A stretch of 23,069 nt of DNA from positions 1 to 23,069 of IMG/VR virus record IMGVR_UViG_3300049893_000779; one strand, given 5' to 3'. The DNA is from a virus. Below, piece by piece: positions 21,891-23,069 of this stretch. The position numbers and the translations under genes are program-made. The stretch's first letter is position 1, and each line of letters begins with the position of its first letter. The notes under the pieces are model-generated. The model made no database searches. It saw only the letters and a program-made list of their open reading frames with translations, and was not told where the DNA came from.

Positions 21891-22123
21891 GGCTTCACCT
21901 CCACCCATTTGGATTTGATAAGACCCTTTCTTAAAAATTGAAGTATCATTCCGTTTTCATCAACAGCCGAAAACCACAAGGCCCCATCCTTGGAAACATA
22001 TTGCCCAAGGTAGATTCCTGAAAGGGTATGCGCACACTCCACCTCGCCGTTTTTGTTCATGCTATACGCTTCACACCACCACACCCTCAGCATCAGCGCG
22101 AAGCAGAGCATCCACTTTTTCAC
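21887..22123 (-). CDS. Small secreted protein with signal peptide
   Basis: 78 residues from GTG 22123, overlapping the previous stop (GTGA) with AGGGGAGG upstream. Residues 1-20 (MKKWMLCFALMLRVWWCEAY) look like a Sec signal; a lipobox is not evident. The mature part is small and beta-like (LSGIYLGQYVSKDGALWFSA), with one Cys in the ECAH motif. No family is recognised. A secreted product in the leftward operon points to an effect on the host envelope, which is inference. Confidence 0.6.
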   Translation of the reverse strand: MKKWMLCFALMLRVWWCEAYSMNKNGEVECAHTLSGIYLGQYVSKDGALWFSAVDENGMILQFLRKGLIKSKWVEVKP

Positions 22124-22272
22124 AGCTTCCTCCCCTTTCGCTTCGCCTTAAGGCGTAGGTAGGCGCGGGCGCGGTGAATCAAGCATCCCTTTCTGCATTT
22201 TTGAAACCTACTGACAAGGCATGGCCTTGATGCCAGCGCCCTCACTATCGCTTCAGCCGTGTCGCGCTTCAT
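22120..22272 (-). CDS. 50-residue basic Cys-containing protein
   Basis: ATG 22272 overlaps the previous stop (ATGA) and follows GGAGAA at good spacing; longer in-frame starts upstream would lie inside the preceding gene. The protein is very basic (CRKGCLIHRARAYLRLKAKR), with Cys-x6-Cys-x3-Cys and a nearby His that could hold zinc. It probably binds nucleic acid or a negatively charged partner. There is no known family. Confidence 0.6.
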   Translation of the reverse strand: MKRDTAEAIVRALASRPCLVSRFQKCRKGCLIHRARAYLRLKAKRKGRKL

Positions 22273-22469
22273 GGGTTCTCCATAAAATTTGCAATCAACG
22301 CCGCGCATATACCCGCCTCCCCACAATCACAACACCCCTCACAGCTTCCACATTCCTCGCAACCAGGCTCAGTCATGCCGTGGTCGCCGTTCTTGCAAAC
22401 GGTTACTATTGCGTCATTTCTCATTTTCCGCCTTTTCCCCCGCCGTAGCGCGGCTGTGAAGTCGGTCAT
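22269..22469 (-). CDS. 66-residue Cys-rich protein
   Basis: ATG 22469 overlaps the previous stop (ATGA) after AAGGAG; an internal ATG at 22424, with its own purine-rich SD, is possible. Eight Cys residues are concentrated in PGCEECGSCEGCCDCGEAGI and its flanks, with one His, in the form of a small metal-binding or disulfide-knot protein. The first 20 residues are basic. Such small Cys-rich ORFs are frequent in phage early regions. No specific function is visible. Confidence 0.6.
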   Translation of the reverse strand: MTDFTAALRRGKRRKMRNDAIVTVCKNGDHGMTEPGCEECGSCEGCCDCGEAGICAALIANFMENP

Positions 22470-22786
22470 GGCTTCTCCTTCAAATACGCCAGTAGTGCGT
22501 GGCAGAGGGCAAGGGGGGCGGTATCGCCCCTATAACCCGTGTCCTTGTAAACGCAGGCTTCGTGAAAACAATCTTTCCGTCCGCTTGTTACGCTTTCTAG
22601 CTTAAACCACAAGTTCCTCGCATCGATCTCCGCGACTATGGCGTCTAGTGAGGTGGTGAAAGGCGGTGGCGGTTCGCCGATGGTCCAAGAAAAATCTTGA
22701 TTCCTCCGCCAAGACCTTTTTCTTCCAATACGTTTTGATTCCCACCCCAGCGCCTTCGCCATAATTTCATCAGTGAGCTTCTTCAC
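22466..22786 (-). CDS. Phage ABA sandwich domain-like protein
   Basis: 106 residues from GTG 22786, overlapping the upstream stop (GTGA). The N-terminal TDEIMAKALGW, the PPFTTSLDAIVAEIDARNLWF segment, and the ending TAPLALCHALLAYLKEK match the pattern of small phage proteins with the ABA-sandwich fold: Tyr/Thr-Ser-x-Asp-x-Ala, then a final Ala-rich helix. Its biochemical role in phages is not established. It sits in an operon of small, probably early or accessory genes. Confidence 0.7.
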   Translation of the reverse strand: MKKLTDEIMAKALGWESKRIGRKRSWRRNQDFSWTIGEPPPPFTTSLDAIVAEIDARNLWFKLESVTSGRKDCFHEACVYKDTGYRGDTAPLALCHALLAYLKEKP

Positions 22787-22965
22787 TTCCTCACCCCCTT
22801 GCGCTTCTTGCGTGAGGCGCGGATTGCGATTTGCATAAAGGCTATTTTTGACAGCGTGGCTTCATACGCCTTGACCTTGTACCATATCTCAAGAAGTTCT
22901 TGGAAGCGGCGCATTTGTAATAAAAGATCGTGGTAGTTGATCTTATCCGTAATCCTACTTTCCAT
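22783..22965 (-). CDS. 60-residue basic helical protein
   Basis: ATG 22965 follows GGGAGG; an in-frame GTG at 23010 lacks an obvious SD. The product is a charged helical protein (LLLQMRRFQELLEIWYKVKA) ending in a Lys/Arg cluster (RKKRKGVRK), suggesting nucleic-acid or membrane-surface binding. It overlaps the downstream gene (GTGA) and is overlapped by 11 nt at its start by a frame entering from the right edge. Confidence 0.6.
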   Translation of the reverse strand: MESRITDKINYHDLLLQMRRFQELLEIWYKVKAYEATLSKIAFMQIAIRASRKKRKGVRK

Positions 22966-23068
22966 TTTTCCTCCCGCATTCAGCGCGGATTGTGCGATTG
23001 ATGCAAGCACGTAAAGACTTTGCTGTTCTAGCTTCGCTTAACCGTCCGGGTCTAGTCCAGCAACACCA
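22955..23068 (-). CDS. C-terminal part of an unknown Arg-rich protein (open at right edge)
   Basis: A minus-strand frame is open from the edge to TAG 22957-22955, giving 37 residues that are rich in Arg and Cys (RPGRLSEARTAKSLRACI). It overlaps the start of the next gene by 11 nt, in keeping with the compact style of this operon. Because it is short and cut off, coding is plausible but unproven. Confidence 0.4.
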   Translation of the reverse strand, partial: WCCWTRPGRLSEARTAKSLRACINRTIRAECGRKNGK

Positions 23069-23069
23069 T

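Noticed and set aside
21670-21918. Rightward frame of 82 codons over the leftward operon
   Set aside because: No SD, Pro/His/Ile-rich, and antisense to coupled leftward genes.
1-23069. Possible circular or complete genome, since CCAT occurs at both ends
   Set aside because: A 4-base match is expected by chance, frames are open at both ends, and replication genes are missing, so the window is a fragment.

Overview
The window is a late-gene segment of a tailed double-stranded DNA phage, most likely a podovirus with an N4 gp56-family major capsid protein, probably a metagenomic contig or prophage. The evidence is the gene order: large terminase, portal, putative scaffold, major capsid, SU10-type head-tail adaptor, tail nozzle/stabilization-like protein, and three large glycine-zipper or coiled-coil proteins of the internal virion (ejection) type. 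No contractile or long-tail genes (sheath, tape measure, baseplate) are visible. No replication, integrase, tRNA, CRISPR or IS sequence is seen. Open frames run off both ends, so this is a fragment. The host cannot be named. An ordinary sigma70-like promoter, Shine-Dalgarno (SD) sites and Sec-type signal peptides show that it is a bacterium.

Layout. 1-2000: the end of an unknown gene, a 48-residue ORF translationally abutting the terminase, then the terminase. 2000-6840: a consensus promoter, then portal, two unknown genes, putative scaffold, major capsid and a 41-residue protein, with stem-loops in several intergenic leaders. 6850-8925: an unknown gene, a small HAD-type phosphatase and a GT-B glycosyltransferase, which are accessory enzymes inside the morphogenesis cluster. 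8880-10490: two probable surface proteins with N-terminal signal peptides. In the first, the signal peptide is cut off by a single in-frame amber codon lying in a perfect 15-bp hairpin. 10487-14070: adaptor, nozzle-like protein with an inserted lectin-like domain, and a small tail-associated protein. 14070-17547: three putative internal virion proteins. 17550-18795: small genes, including a 13-residue basic microprotein and a secreted protein. 18795-19380: M15 endolysin and a holin-like membrane protein. 19380-21639: a putative fibre/structural protein, a zinc-finger microprotein and a membrane protein. 21472-23069: a tightly coupled leftward operon of very small genes (Cys-rich, basic, single-TM, Phage ABA-sandwich).

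The rightward genes are joined by ATGA, TAATG and short overlaps and form one or a few late transcription units. The leftward genes use the same GTGA/ATGA coupling. They meet the late operon head-on, with an apparent 168-bp coding overlap and no visible terminator. The most unusual points are the amber-interrupted signal-peptide gene, the signal peptides on genes inside a virion-morphogenesis cluster, the hairpin that covers the capsid gene's ribosome binding site, and several microgenes below normal annotation limits.
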